Notes: generated by a model from the letters alone, not told the origin. A stretch of DNA of 40,033 bases from Candidatus Bipolaricaulota bacterium (GCA_018817505.1 JAHITR010000017.1:1-40033), one strand, 5' to 3'; positions 24,674-33,967 are shown, counted from the stretch's first letter. Numbers and translations: made by a program.

Positions 24674-26215
24674 CTAGGCAAGCATTGGCAATCGTTCGCG
24701 AAGAAGTCTTGTTACGTAATGAAGCCCATTGTCTCCGATGTCGGGCTGAAAGACTCGGAACTCTCGATTCACGAAGGTACGAAGCGCGCTCCGATAAACG
24801 ATTCCCGAAGTCCTTCGTTCACGCGCGATCAGCCCAGAAGACAAAAACCCTTGCGGTGGATCGTCATCGATGAGTTCCTGCGGACAACGCGTCCATGCAG
24901 CAATTTGGTGGGTGGAATAGGATCCTGGTGAATGCTCGATGAGAAAGGCAAGAACCCGTCGGTGGAGAATCTCTTCACGTGAAAATCGAGAAATCAAACG
25001 CTCGATATGCTCATTCACGGCGGGGGGCAATGTACGAGATACGCCTTTCACGAACGGCTCCACGGCAACGCCACTAGCATCTGCGTGGGGGGCAATGGAT
25101 GTCGCGTGGAACGATTCGATGATATCCATACTCGCGTCATCGGCTGCGACAACGAGCGGCAAGCTGTGGGCCAGTCGTGCCTCCCTCTCAGCCTGCCCAA
25201 CTGGCGGCGAGGCCCCCTCACTCACGAAGGAAGGGATTTCCAATTTGATATACCCCAAGGTTCGAGCCACATCTTCGAGCTCGGCAATCCGCTGATCCTT
25301 GGTATCCATGAGTCGCTCCATCGTCTCGATTCGACTTTCAAGTTGCTGTGTAGGGGACTTCGGCCCCTTGCCCTCTCGGGCCTTCTCGATGGTCTCAATA
25401 ATGGAGGCACTGACACTCCGCAATTCCGGAGATTTGACGGCCTCCAGAGAGGGTGTGAACCCGGCGTGAAATGTCGATCGCTCGCGCACGTAGATCGGCA
25501 AAACGTTATCGCCGTTCACATACATGCAATCTCCAACATCCAGCGCATTGATGATTTCCTTGACTTCGCTCTTCCTCCAGGGCAGAAGCTCGCTATAGAC
25601 GCGCATGTCCACTTCATGGACGACTCGGTGCAGGAACAACATGCCCGCTTGACTCAACACATCCTTGTCGACCTTGGCGCTTCGTTGGGAAACGATAATC
25701 GCACCTAGACCGCGCTTGCGCCCTCGCAAAGCCACACGAGCGATCATTTCCTTGAGTTCATTCTTTACGCCCTGAGGAATGAATTCATGCGCTTCTTCAA
25801 TTCCGATCATATAGGGCTTCCTGAGAGTGCCAGCCAGGTTCCACAATGCAGACAAGTAGGCCTTGAGAACTTCTGTTCGCTCATCAGACAGAAAGCCACT
25901 CAAATCGAACACGACAGGGACGTTCTGCTCCATACTCACTTGAGCGATCTCGCCGGCGCAGTCGGCATCGATTTCAATTTCGACACCGTCGCCCTTGCCA
26001 ACAACAAGAACCTCGTATTTCTCCTTGAGGCCAAAATACTCACCCTCGATGTCAATGATCGAGAGGGGATAGTCGTTTTGAAGGAGTTCTTCAAAGATCA
26101 CGCCGGAGGTGTTGGATTTTCCGGATCCTCTGATGCCCAGGATTGCGATGCACTGACCGATCAGGTCTTCAAGATTGATATCGAGGTCTTTGCTAATGTG
26201 TAAAGGCTTGCCCAT
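24674..26215 (-). CDS. HerA-like ATPase (DUF87 family)
   Basis: HerA/FtsK-superfamily ATPases are hexameric DNA motors, in archaea paired with nuclease NurA. I start at the ATG at 26215 (MGKPLHISKDLDINLEDLIG), which has GGGGGAG 12 nt upstream, giving 513 residues. Walker A is GIRGSGKSNT (about 27-36), Walker B YMIGIEEAHEF (about 135-145), followed by VALRGRKRGLGAIIVSQRS. A predicted coiled coil (QQLESRIETMERLMDTKDQR) and a C-terminal region of about 180 residues that may include a winged helix (HRRVLAFLIEHSPGSYSTHQ) extend the ATPase. No nurA, sir2 or mre11 neighbour is visible, so the role is open: repair, DNA segregation or defence. Confidence 0.8.
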   Translation of the reverse strand: MGKPLHISKDLDINLEDLIGQCIAILGIRGSGKSNTSGVIFEELLQNDYPLSIIDIEGEYFGLKEKYEVLVVGKGDGVEIEIDADCAGEIAQVSMEQNVPVVFDLSGFLSDERTEVLKAYLSALWNLAGTLRKPYMIGIEEAHEFIPQGVKNELKEMIARVALRGRKRGLGAIIVSQRSAKVDKDVLSQAGMLFLHRVVHEVDMRVYSELLPWRKSEVKEIINALDVGDCMYVNGDNVLPIYVRERSTFHAGFTPSLEAVKSPELRSVSASIIETIEKAREGKGPKSPTQQLESRIETMERLMDTKDQRIAELEDVARTLGYIKLEIPSFVSEGASPPVGQAEREARLAHSLPLVVAADDASMDIIESFHATSIAPHADASGVAVEPFVKGVSRTLPPAVNEHIERLISRFSREEILHRRVLAFLIEHSPGSYSTHQIAAWTRCPQELIDDDPPQGFLSSGLIARERRTSGIVYRSALRTFVNREFRVFQPDIGDNGLHYVTRLLRERLPMLA

Positions 26216-26336
26216 ACGTGCTCCCCCATTCAGCCAGTCGAAACTTCGGCACGCCAACGTGTCCGAGGTGATACAACAGACAGCCTAGAGAAGTGAGTGC
26301 TGATTCGACAGGGCGCTTGTCCCCTGTGAAATGGCC

Positions 26337-27791
26337 TTAGTTCTTATCGGACGCCGCGGCATCCTGCTCAATGAGGGATTTCACATAGACGATCGCCTCG
26401 TCGGACGTGCTGATGAGCCCAGCAAGGATGCGGTCATGCACTTGATCGAGGATGTGTCCCAATTTCGGCCCAGGCGAAAGTCCAAGCTTCTTCAGATCAT
26501 GTCCGTCCAAGATATCGCGCGCACGCTGCAAGTCGCACACCTGCTCGATGTGATCCATCACGTCGATCGTCTCGCGAAGGATGGGACTCCACCCCGACGA
26601 ACGATGTGCACTCGCTTCGCAGTCAGAAATCAGCACTTGCAGAAGGTCAAAGAACAGCGGATACCGCGTGGCGGGAGTTCGTGCTTCAGGGACTTCTCCC
26701 TCGCTCAGGAAGCGAATCTGTTTTCCCTTGCCCATTTTTGGAAAATCGGCAATGCGCATATGGTTGCGTACAAGACCGGTCAACCGTTGCGTTTGGAGCT
26801 TGCTTAGTCGCAATCTGCGTCCAATATCCTTGGCCATTCGTGCACCAATCGCGCAGTGGCCTCCCATATTGCGGCCATCATTTCGCTTCAGAGCAACAGG
26901 TTTCCCAATGTCATGAATCAAGACCGCTAGCTTGACGATCGGATCCACGACGAAACGATCGGCCACTCGCATGGCCTCGATCGTATGAACGAATACATCT
27001 CCCTCAGGATGGTATTCCTCAGGCTGCGGTACGTGATGGCAACTGGACAACTCAGGGAGGACATGCGGTAATAGGCCAAGCTCATCCAGGAGCTCGATGC
27101 CGCGTGCCGCTCGCGATGTCTCAAGAATACGCAACAATTCGCTGCCAATGCGCTCAGATGAGATCGCCAGAATGGAGGCCGCGTGCTGGCGAATCGCTTG
27201 CGCCGTCGCTTGATCGATGACTCCATCCATGCGACAGGCAAAACGAATGACACGCATCATCCGCAAATGATCCTCGCCAAATCGGATTGCCGGATCTCCA
27301 ATGGTCGTCACGCGTCGATCCACAAGATCCTTGATTCCGCCGACCAGATCGATCACTTCGCCTTCGGCATTCGCCGCAAGACCGTTCATCGTCAGATCGC
27401 GGCGGAGCACGTCTGTCTTGAGATCACGTACGAGATCGACCTTGGCTGGCCAACGTCCGTCATACTCTGATTCCACGCGAAACGTCGCCACTTCGTACGT
27501 TTGACCATCGGGGGCAACGATGAGTAGAACGCCGAATTCCTCTCCGACGCCGATAATGGGACGATCGCGAAACAGGTGCCGAATCTCTCCGGGCAAGGCG
27601 GCTGTAGCGATGTCAATATCGTGAGGCGGATAAATGACGTCCCGGTCAAGTTGCGCCTGGAGGCCATCGCGAACGACGCCGCCAATGAGCACGGCCTCGA
27701 ATCCCGACGTCTCCAATCGCGAGAGAATCTCCCGGACGAATGGATGGGCTTCGTAGATTTCATCTGTGGAGATTCGCGTCAGCTTGGGCAT
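26337..27791 (-). CDS. cca: CCA-adding tRNA nucleotidyltransferase / poly(A) polymerase family with HD domain
   Basis: The enzyme adds or repairs the 3-prime CCA of tRNAs. The class II nucleotidyltransferase head has GGVVRD (37-42) and the catalytic D58 and D60 (PPHDIDIAT), motif RRDLTMNGLA (130-139) and FGEDHLRMMRVIRFACRM. The insertion between GGVVRD and the aspartates is longer than in E. coli. An HD phosphohydrolase domain follows (H293-D294 in LIHDIGKP). CCA versus poly(A) activity cannot be told from motifs, but the tRNA-Gly in this window lacks an encoded CCA, so the cell needs a CCA-adding enzyme. No ribosome-binding site precedes the ATG; see its promoter. Confidence 0.88.
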   Translation of the reverse strand: MPKLTRISTDEIYEAHPFVREILSRLETSGFEAVLIGGVVRDGLQAQLDRDVIYPPHDIDIATAALPGEIRHLFRDRPIIGVGEEFGVLLIVAPDGQTYEVATFRVESEYDGRWPAKVDLVRDLKTDVLRRDLTMNGLAANAEGEVIDLVGGIKDLVDRRVTTIGDPAIRFGEDHLRMMRVIRFACRMDGVIDQATAQAIRQHAASILAISSERIGSELLRILETSRAARGIELLDELGLLPHVLPELSSCHHVPQPEEYHPEGDVFVHTIEAMRVADRFVVDPIVKLAVLIHDIGKPVALKRNDGRNMGGHCAIGARMAKDIGRRLRLSKLQTQRLTGLVRNHMRIADFPKMGKGKQIRFLSEGEVPEARTPATRYPLFFDLLQVLISDCEASAHRSSGWSPILRETIDVMDHIEQVCDLQRARDILDGHDLKKLGLSPGPKLGHILDQVHDRILAGLISTSDEAIVYVKSLIEQDAAASDKN

Positions 27792-27800
27792 AGAAGAATC

Positions 27801-27830
27801 ATTCTACAGACACAGGAATCGGGCCGACAA
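27801..27830 (-). promoter_or_regulatory. Candidate promoter giving a near-leaderless cca mRNA
   Basis: Minus-strand TTGTCG (27825-27830), 18-base spacer and TAGAAT (27801-27806) lie such that the -10 element ends 9 bases before the cca ATG. Start would fall 0-3 nt before the ATG, consistent with the absence of a Shine-Dalgarno sequence. Confidence 0.45.
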
Positions 27831-27850
27831 CCGTGCGGCGGCTCATCATG

Positions 27851-29584
27851 CTAACTCAAACCCTTCACAAGCCCTTCGTCATCCAAATCAATATCCATGA
27901 ACGCAGGTCTGACAGGCAGCCCAGGCATGGTACGAACGGAACCACAGAGCGGATAGATGAATCCTGCGCCTAGGCTCGCTCGAACCTCGCCAATGGGCAA
28001 CAGGTATCCCGAGGGCACACCCTTCCATTGCGCATCGTGAGAGATGGACAGCGGCGTCTTGGCCATACAGATGGGCAACTGGCCATACCCCAGCGCTTCA
28101 AATCGTGCCAATTGTTGGCTCGCTTCTGGCGTCAGATCTACGCCATCAGCTCCGTAAATACGCGTGGCAACCGTTTCGATTTTGTCTATGAGGGACATCT
28201 CCAGCGGATACAAAAATCGGAAATCAGACCTCGCCTCGCAAGCCTCGACGACGGCGTCTGCCAGGTCCGTTGCCCCTTCTCCTCCACGCTGCCAATGATC
28301 TGCGATCACAGATGATTGCGCACCGGCTGCTAGCGTCATCCTCCGGACCAGGTTCAGCTCTGCCGGAGTGTCTGTGGGAAATTTATTGATTGCCACGACA
28401 ACAGGAACGCCAAACGTTTGGGCGATTTCAATGTGTCGAATCACGTTGGCGCACCCCGCTTCGAGTAATGCCACGTTCTCCGTGGCGTATTCAGGGGGAA
28501 GCGGCTTGCCAGCAGAGACTGTTGGCCCACCGCCATGCATCTTCAGCGAGCGAACGGTTGCGACCAGGACGACTGCATCTGGAACCAGTCCGCTGGCACG
28601 GCATTTGATGTCGAAGAACTTTTCCATGCCAATGTCCGCGCCAAAGCCCGACTCAGTCACCACATAGTCCACAAGCTTCAGAGCCATTCGATCTGCGATG
28701 ATCGACGAGTTGCCATGGGCGATATTGGCAAAGGGACCGGCATGAACAAATACGCCTTGCCCTTCCAGCGTCTGAAGCAACGTAGGATGAATGGCGTCTT
28801 TCATGAGCACCGTCGCTGCACCGGCAACGCCAAGATCCTCCGCGGTAATTGGCACGCCGCTCTTTCCATAGCCCAAGACGATTCGTCCGATGCGCAGTCG
28901 TAAGTCCTTTAGGTCATCGGCAAGTGCAAGACACGCCATGAGCTCCGACGCGGCGGAGATGTCGAATCCTGAATCCCGCGGAACCCCATCACTCTTGGAT
29001 CCCAACCCAGTTCGAATGTTTCGCAAGGCGCGATCGTTGACGTCAAGCACTCGTCTCCACAGAACGGAGTCAACGTCAATGTCCAGCCGAGCCAATCCGC
29101 GTGCAGCCCAGCCCGCATCGGTGAAATCACGCTCGTGCATCATTCGCGCATCCAGCGCCGCTGCAATCAGATTGTGGGCAGCCGTGATGGCGTGCATGTC
29201 GCCTGTAAGGTGCAGATTTAGCTCTTCCATGGGGATGACCTGTGCATGGCCGCCGCCCGCTGCGCCACCCTTGATACCGAAAGTCGGTCCCTGTGAAGGT
29301 TGACGAATACAGGCCATCGTACGAAGTTGTCGCTTGGCTAGCCCCTGGACCAATCCAATAGTTGTTGTGGTCTTCCCCTCGCCCAATGGCGTTGGCGTGA
29401 TCGCAGTCACGTCAATGTACTTCCCATTGGCAGCATGCTGTCGAGCAGCCAAAGCAGAATGAAGAACCTTGGCCTTGGTCGTTCCGTACTGCCACAACTC
29501 ATCGGCATGCAATCCTAGATGTTCGGCAATGCGCGAGATAGGTTTCGGGGTCACAGATCGTGCAATGGACAGATCGCTGTTCAT
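27851..29584 (-). CDS. fhs: Formate-tetrahydrofolate ligase
   Basis: FTHFS makes 10-formyl-THF from formate, THF and ATP, feeding one-carbon metabolism and, in acetogens, the methyl branch of the Wood-Ljungdahl pathway. The P-loop is [14 protein letters not shown]. Other family segments are [50 protein letters not shown] and [19 protein letters not shown]. The ATG at 29584 has AAAGGA 7 nt upstream; the track's TTG start is rejected. The 577 residues are slightly longer than the usual 555-560. It ends the infB-ylxP-rbfA-membrane protein run, with a 30-nt gap. No other pathway genes are in view. Confidence 0.97.
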   Translation of the reverse strand: MNSDLSIARSVTPKPISRIAEHLGLHADELWQYGTTKAKVLHSALAARQHAANGKYIDVTAITPTPLGEGKTTTTIGLVQGLAKRQLRTMACIRQPSQGPTFGIKGGAAGGGHAQVIPMEELNLHLTGDMHAITAAHNLIAAALDARMMHERDFTDAGWAARGLARLDIDVDSVLWRRVLDVNDRALRNIRTGLGSKSDGVPRDSGFDISAASELMACLALADDLKDLRLRIGRIVLGYGKSGVPITAEDLGVAGAATVLMKDAIHPTLLQTLEGQGVFVHAGPFANIAHGNSSIIADRMALKLVDYVVTESGFGADIGMEKFFDIKCRASGLVPDAVVLVATVRSLKMHGGGPTVSAGKPLPPEYATENVALLEAGCANVIRHIEIAQTFGVPVVVAINKFPTDTPAELNLVRRMTLAAGAQSSVIADHWQRGGEGATDLADAVVEACEARSDFRFLYPLEMSLIDKIETVATRIYGADGVDLTPEASQQLARFEALGYGQLPICMAKTPLSISHDAQWKGVPSGYLLPIGEVRASLGAGFIYPLCGSVRTMPGLPVRPAFMDIDLDDEGLVKGLS

Positions 29585-29614
29585 CGTCAATTCCTTTCAC
29601 TTCAGAAGAATGGC

Positions 29615-30289
29615 TCAACTACTCAGCTGATCGCTCGCTGTCGTGCCCCGGTCGTCGGCCATTAAGTCCCCGAACCAGACGGTGACGTAGACGTTAATCC
29701 ACGCAATGAACGACGCTGAGACCAGTATTCCAATGGGGTGAATCCACCAAGCTTGAGTCGCCGGGGAGAGCAAATAATCGATCGCCAAGGGCAAACAGTA
29801 GGATACCGCGAGAAGTAGAAAGACACGAAACATGACACGAGAGTCCGCTGTAAGCTGAAAACTGGCACGAATGGCGTCAACGGGGCGGGCCTTGTGAAGG
29901 ATGATCATCTGTTTGTAGTAGATTGATCGGATACCCACATAGATCCCAGGTAGAAGAAAGATCGCGCTGCCCAAGACAACGACAGCATTGACGAGTAGCT
30001 CGCCAAGAACAAGATCGCCAAATGTCTCAAAAGGAAGCGCGTGAAGCGGGAACGATTCATGTCGGCTCATGGAGTCGACCTTCCCGATGACGAAGATATG
30101 AATCATCGGAGATAGGAGGAGCACCAGTCCAATGGACACCACCCACCATGGATCGACAATGTCGAGAAGATCGGCTCGAAGCGAGGAGAGATGAATGACG
30201 CCACTATAGACCAACGAGGCAAGGACGATGGAAGGCGCATCCATGACAAGACGCGCGACCCGCTTACTCCGCCTGAGGTTCATCATCAT
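29615..30289 (-). CDS. Multi-pass membrane protein of unknown function
   Basis: I do not recognise a characterised family. The 224-residue protein has a basic cytoplasmic N-terminus and about five to six hydrophobic segments (about 17-38, 46-68, 94-117, 150-170, 180-205). The segment IFLLPGIYVGIRSIYYKQMI followed by RPVDAIRASFQLT resembles the LPGIY-R...EAL-S--LT pattern of YciC/GlpQ-type membrane domains. It overlaps rbfA by 26 nt. Three consecutive ATG codons (30289, 30286, 30283) leave the start uncertain, and 30244 is a shorter option. It lies between rbfA and fhs on the same transcript. Confidence 0.75.
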   Translation of the reverse strand: MMMNLRRSKRVARLVMDAPSIVLASLVYSGVIHLSSLRADLLDIVDPWWVVSIGLVLLLSPMIHIFVIGKVDSMSRHESFPLHALPFETFGDLVLGELLVNAVVVLGSAIFLLPGIYVGIRSIYYKQMIILHKARPVDAIRASFQLTADSRVMFRVFLLLAVSYCLPLAIDYLLSPATQAWWIHPIGILVSASFIAWINVYVTVWFGDLMADDRGTTASDQLSS

Positions 30290-30623
30290 CTCGGAGCAGC
30301 CTCTCTAGTCTCAAAGACCGTTCCACAGTCACGTCAATGATGAATTGAAGTTCAGGTGTATGCCGAGTGGCCAGCCGACTTGCTAGCTCGCTGCGATAGA
30401 ACCCTTGATCGCGTTTGAGTGCTTTCAGGAAGGCGTCGGAATCGATCTCAGTTCCGGCTCCCACATACACCTTGGCGTGGCGGCCGTCAATCGACAGATT
30501 GACGTCCATAACCGTCGGAAAGGCGTTGCGGACAACTGGATCGCGGCTTTCGAATTCGACAATCGATGCCAGTTCTCGCTGAATGTCCTCTTGCAGGCGT
30601 GCCAAGCGTCGTTTGCCTGTCAT
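30264..30623 (-). CDS. rbfA: Ribosome-binding factor A
   Basis: RbfA is a KH-domain factor for late 30S maturation and 16S 5-prime-end processing. The 119-residue protein shows RLARLQEDIQRELASIVEFE, VMDVNLSIDGRHAKVYVGAG and LASRLATRHTPELQFIIDVT, typical of the family. Its ATG overlaps the ylxP stop (ATGA). The infB-ylxP-rbfA order is as in Bacillus and many other bacteria. Confidence 0.95.
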   Translation of the reverse strand: MTGKRRLARLQEDIQRELASIVEFESRDPVVRNAFPTVMDVNLSIDGRHAKVYVGAGTEIDSDAFLKALKRDQGFYRSELASRLATRHTPELQFIIDVTVERSLRLERLLRDDDEPQAE

Positions 30624-30904
30624 AGCATCTCCATATCCGCTTCCTCAAGTTCGTAGCCGTCTCCCCGTTCAAGCTTCAACTGCAGCTTCTGTAGGGCGGC
30701 ATCCGAGAAACGCGGGTCGTTCGATAGGTGGGCCACCCGGATGGTCATCTGCTGCAAATCGTCCTGATCATTCGCTTCACACGCTGCAAATGCCGAACCA
30801 TGCCGATGCACTTCGGCCAGTATTCGCTTCACAATCGACCGTTTCTGTTTGATGGAATCTATGCCATACAGTCGGAATCGTATCGTGAGAAGTGCCGATT
30901 TCAT
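30620..30904 (-). CDS. ylxP: DUF503 (YlxP-like) protein
   Basis: The 94-residue DUF503 protein starts at the ATG at 30904 (MKSALLTIRFRLYGIDSIKQ). The track's 51-residue upstream extension lies inside infB and is rejected. Conserved family features are the KQKRSIVKRILAEVHR segment and VAHLSNDPRFSDAALQKLQ. DUF503 proteins are small and regularly encoded between infB and rbfA, as here; their exact role in ribosome biogenesis is not established. It begins 7 nt after the infB stop. Confidence 0.9.
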   Translation of the reverse strand: MKSALLTIRFRLYGIDSIKQKRSIVKRILAEVHRHGSAFAACEANDQDDLQQMTIRVAHLSNDPRFSDAALQKLQLKLERGDGYELEEADMEML

Positions 30905-30911
30905 TCGATGG

Positions 30912-32678
30912 TTAGCGTTCCACCTCTTCGAGCACAAAGGCCTGCAGGCGGTCGCCGACTTGAACGTCGTTGAAATCGCGAATTCGAACGCCACACTCAC
31001 GTCCAGATTGGACCTCACGAACGTCATCTTCAAACCGGCGCAACGATGCAATATCACCCGAGAACACCTCGGCGTTGTTCCGGATCACTCGGATTTTTGC
31101 CCTCCGCTCAACGCGCCCCTCCGTGACATAGCAGCCGGCAATCGTGCCAGATGGTGCCTTGAACAGGTTCCTCACCTCAAGCGAGCCCATGGCACGCTCT
31201 TCGTACGAAGGACCAAGCTGTCGCTTGAGAGCGCTTTCGATTTCATCCACGAGATGATAGATGATGTCATAAAGCAAAACAGGAATGCCTTCGCGCTCCG
31301 CCAACTTGAGTACCTTGGGATCCGCGCCGACCCCAAAACCTACGGCAAGACACTCTTCGGTAACCGTTGACGCAAGAACGATATCAGATTCGGAAATGTC
31401 TCCCACACCAGAAACGAGAATGTCCAACTCGACACCTTCAACATGAAGAGATGCAATCTCTCGGCGTGCTGCCTCCAATCCTCCCGTCGTTTCTGCCTTA
31501 AGGATCACCTTGAGCTTGGCTGCTTCCTCCTTGGTGGAGAACAAATCATCCAACGTTCGCGCTCGAGGTGCAGCCTGTGGGAGCTTGTCACGTTGGTATT
31601 GTTGAACGAGCTTCTTGGCCTGTCCTTGATTCTTGACGATCTCAATCTGGGTTCCCACTTCCGGAAGATCGCAAAAACCGAGAATGGAAACCGCATCGCC
31701 CGGAAGCGCTTCCTCGACTCGGTTTCCAGCTCCATCAAGAAGCGCCTTGATTCGGCCTTGTGCCACGCCTGCCACCGCCCAATCTTTGACGCGCAGTGTG
31801 CCATCACGCACAACAACAGTCGCCACAGGACCCTGGCCGACAACGAGGTGGGATTCGATAATGGCAGCCTCTACTGGATTCTTGGGATCTGCCTGCAGAT
31901 CCCCCATTTCGGCCACAAGAAGAATCATTTCCAGCAGCTCATCAATGTTCGTTCCCTGCAACGCAGAAACCTCCACACTGATGGTGTCTCCACCCCATGC
32001 TTCAGGGAGCAAGCCGTGCTGTGCAAGGTCATTGATCACTCGACCCACATCGGCATTGGATTTGTCGATCTTGTTGATGGCAACGATGATGGGGACCCCT
32101 GCCGCCTTGATATGATCAATCGCTTCGACAGTCTGCGCCATCACTCCGTCATCCGCTGCGACCACCAAGATGGCAATATCTGTCACCTGAGCGCCGCGAG
32201 CACGCATGCCGGTAAACGCCTTGTGCCCTGGCGTGTCGATGAATGTAATTTTTTGTCCGTGCAGTTGTGCTTGATAGGCAGCAATCCCCTGCGTGATCCC
32301 GCCCGCTTCTTTGGCAGCAAGGTGGGATTTGCGGATGGCATCCAGCAACGTCGTCTTGCCATGATCAATATGCCCCAGGACAGAAACAATTGGAGGCCGA
32401 GTGCTTCCTCTTGGTTTGGCTGTCGACGCCGACGCCTTTCTTGTAGCAGGTGCTGCAGGTTTTGTGGACGGCTTGATGGGCGACTCAGTCTCTGTAGGCG
32501 TCTGATCTTTGTCAGCTTGCCCCTCTTCATAGAGGTGCACGATCAGAGAGGATTCCTCGTCGTCTACGGAATTGGCCGCCTTGAGTCCAGGCATGCCCAG
32601 TTCTTCAAGTTTGTCTATCAGTTCTTTGCTCGATACGCCAAGCTCGCGAGCAATTTCGTAGATTCTTTTCTTTGACAA
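30912..32678 (-). CDS. infB: Translation initiation factor IF-2, short form
   Basis: IF-2 is the GTPase that brings fMet-tRNA to the 30S subunit and promotes subunit joining. The 588-residue protein is compact: one IF2_N domain (1-50), a short linker rich in Pro, Thr and Ala, then the G domain with GHIDHGKTT (102-110), DTPGH (148-152) and NKID, and domains II-IV. The G2 region reads GGITQGIAAYQ where GGITQHIGAYQ is near-universal, so the histidine is lost. The start codon is TTG with GAGAGGA upstream and no better in-frame alternative. A strong promoter precedes it. Confidence 0.97.
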   Translation of the reverse strand: MSKKRIYEIARELGVSSKELIDKLEELGMPGLKAANSVDDEESSLIVHLYEEGQADKDQTPTETESPIKPSTKPAAPATRKASASTAKPRGSTRPPIVSVLGHIDHGKTTLLDAIRKSHLAAKEAGGITQGIAAYQAQLHGQKITFIDTPGHKAFTGMRARGAQVTDIAILVVAADDGVMAQTVEAIDHIKAAGVPIIVAINKIDKSNADVGRVINDLAQHGLLPEAWGGDTISVEVSALQGTNIDELLEMILLVAEMGDLQADPKNPVEAAIIESHLVVGQGPVATVVVRDGTLRVKDWAVAGVAQGRIKALLDGAGNRVEEALPGDAVSILGFCDLPEVGTQIEIVKNQGQAKKLVQQYQRDKLPQAAPRARTLDDLFSTKEEAAKLKVILKAETTGGLEAARREIASLHVEGVELDILVSGVGDISESDIVLASTVTEECLAVGFGVGADPKVLKLAEREGIPVLLYDIIYHLVDEIESALKRQLGPSYEERAMGSLEVRNLFKAPSGTIAGCYVTEGRVERRAKIRVIRNNAEVFSGDIASLRRFEDDVREVQSGRECGVRIRDFNDVQVGDRLQAFVLEEVER

Positions 32679-32721
32679 CGGTATCCTCTCTCTTTTGAAA
32701 TCTGCGGTAAGTACGATCCAG

Positions 32722-32750
32722 ACTATACGGAATCACTCAGATTGCGTCAA
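32722..32750 (-). promoter_or_regulatory. Sigma70-type promoter of the infB operon
   Basis: Minus-strand TTGACG (32745-32750) and TATAGT (32722-32727) are separated by 17 bases, each five of six to consensus. Start near 32715 gives a leader of about 37 nt before the TTG of infB. It separates infB from the TPR gene upstream. Confidence 0.75.
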
Positions 32751-32779
32751 ACGCGGGTACCAAAGCTATGTGCGGCCTA

Positions 32780-33256
32780 CTAGCGTAATAACAGCCAAAT
32801 GATCAGCACAATGAAGCCCGCTCCACCGAACAACCACATGAAAACTATGCGGCTCACGCCGCGTATCTTCTTCTTTTCGTCGGGATTGAAGTTCGTCCTG
32901 TGGGGATTGCTTATCGAGAGGCGTTGAGATTTTTTGTAGGTCTTGACGTACAGCGACATTTTCTTTTGTCGGCGATAGACCACGGCCAGATTGTGCATGG
33001 CATTGATGAACTTGGGTTCCATTTCCAAGGCTCGATTGTAGGCATATTCGGCTCTCGCCAAATCGTTGCCGTCGATGTAGATATTGCCCAATCGATAATA
33101 AATCTGCGCCTTCTCGAGACCATACTGAAGCGCTTCCACAAGCAACGAAATGGCCTCTTTGTATTCCTTGTTCTTGCGCAGAGCTTCTGCCTTCTCTAGA
33201 GATTCGGTGACGAAGGCAATTTGCTCTTCATGCGTTCTTCGCTCTTCGGTACTCAT
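32780..33256 (-). CDS. TPR protein with C-terminal membrane anchor
   Basis: The 158-residue protein has at least two tetratricopeptide repeats at about 25-100 (EYKEAISLLVEALQYGLEKA, YYRLGNIYIDGNDLARAEYA, NRALEMEPKFINAMHNLAVV). A basic stretch (about 118-132) precedes one hydrophobic segment at the very end (IVFMWLFGGAGFIVLIIWLL). This is the layout of a tail-anchored cytoplasmic scaffold. Binding partners are unknown. It overlaps the uracil-DNA glycosylase gene by 29 nt and its ribosome-binding site is weak, so translation is probably coupled. Confidence 0.8.
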   Translation of the reverse strand: MSTEERRTHEEQIAFVTESLEKAEALRKNKEYKEAISLLVEALQYGLEKAQIYYRLGNIYIDGNDLARAEYAYNRALEMEPKFINAMHNLAVVYRRQKKMSLYVKTYKKSQRLSISNPHRTNFNPDEKKKIRGVSRIVFMWLFGGAGFIVLIIWLLLR

Positions 33257-33842
33257 CGATCCATTTACTCACTTTCTGGATATCCAACCAGGTCAAGTAT
33301 TTCGGACTGCCTTTCTCTCGAGAGGGATTGCGCAACAAGTAGCTCGGATGAAACATCGGGAACAACAGAATATCCCCTCGCCAAGAGAAGAAACTACCAT
33401 GGGATTTCGTAATGCCAGGAATATCAGGCTTCAGCCATTGTGTCGACGTATTCCCAAGCGTAACAATCAATGCTGGCTTGATTAATGCGATCTGAGATTC
33501 AAGATAGGGGAAGCAAACCTCCATCTCCGAATGTGAAGGAACGCGGTTGCCGGGAGGGCGGCATTTCACCACATTGCTGATGTAGACATCTTCGCGCCTG
33601 ATTTGAACTGAATTGAGAACCTCATCCAGCTTCTGTCCTGCAGGTCCCACAAATGGGCGCCCCGATCGATCCTCCTCTTCGCCTGGCCCTTCTCCGATGA
33701 AGAGCAGGTCTGCAGAACGATTTCCTTCTCCAAATACGACACTCGTTCGCGTTTGAGCCAGCGGGCACAGCACACAAGAGCGGACGCGCAGCTCAAGTGC
33801 ATCAAGAGACAGCGCATTGCTGGATGGGCTCGTTTCCTGCAT
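33228..33842 (-). CDS. Uracil-DNA glycosylase, family 4 (iron-sulfur)
   Basis: Family 4 UDG removes uracil from deaminated DNA and is common in thermophiles. The 204-residue protein has four cysteines for a 4Fe-4S cluster (C23, C26, C94, C110), motif GEGPGEEEDRSGRPFVGPAG, NVVKCRPPGNRVPS and the late MFHPSYLLRNP loop with the conserved histidine. The ATG follows AAGGAGCGAC. It lies downstream of tRNA-Gly and upstream of the TPR gene. Confidence 0.93.
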   Translation of the reverse strand: MQETSPSSNALSLDALELRVRSCVLCPLAQTRTSVVFGEGNRSADLLFIGEGPGEEEDRSGRPFVGPAGQKLDEVLNSVQIRREDVYISNVVKCRPPGNRVPSHSEMEVCFPYLESQIALIKPALIVTLGNTSTQWLKPDIPGITKSHGSFFSWRGDILLFPMFHPSYLLRNPSREKGSPKYLTWLDIQKVSKWIDEYRRAKNA

Positions 33843-33895
33843 GTCGCTCCTTGTTCATTGACACTGCAGCGCGAGAACGATTCGACGCAATCAAA

Positions 33896-33967
33896 AGCGG
33901 GCAACGGGATTCGAACCCGCGACCCTCAGCTTGGGAAGCTGATGCTCTACCACTGAGCTATGCCCGC
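33896..33967 (-). tRNA. tRNA-Gly (anticodon CCC)
   Basis: The minus strand folds as a full cloverleaf: acceptor GCGGGCA/TGCCCGC, D arm GCTC-AGTGGTAGA-GC, anticodon stem TCAGC/GCTGA with loop TTCCCAA, short variable loop, and T arm GCGGG-TTCGAAT-CCCGT. The loop places CCC at positions 34-36, reading GGG. The discriminator is U and the genome continues TTTGA, so CCA is not encoded. It lies 40 bp after pgk and shares direction with the downstream glycosylase gene. Confidence 0.97.

Noticed and set aside
26258-26336. Hairpin ACAGGG/CCCTGT between herA and cca as a terminator
   Set aside because: A 6-bp stem with an 8-base loop but no T-run after it; no promoter for herA was recognised here either.
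31443-32675. 410-residue plus-strand ORF opposite infB
   Set aside because: Shadow of infB; low-complexity Arg/Cys/Leu-rich product and no start signals.
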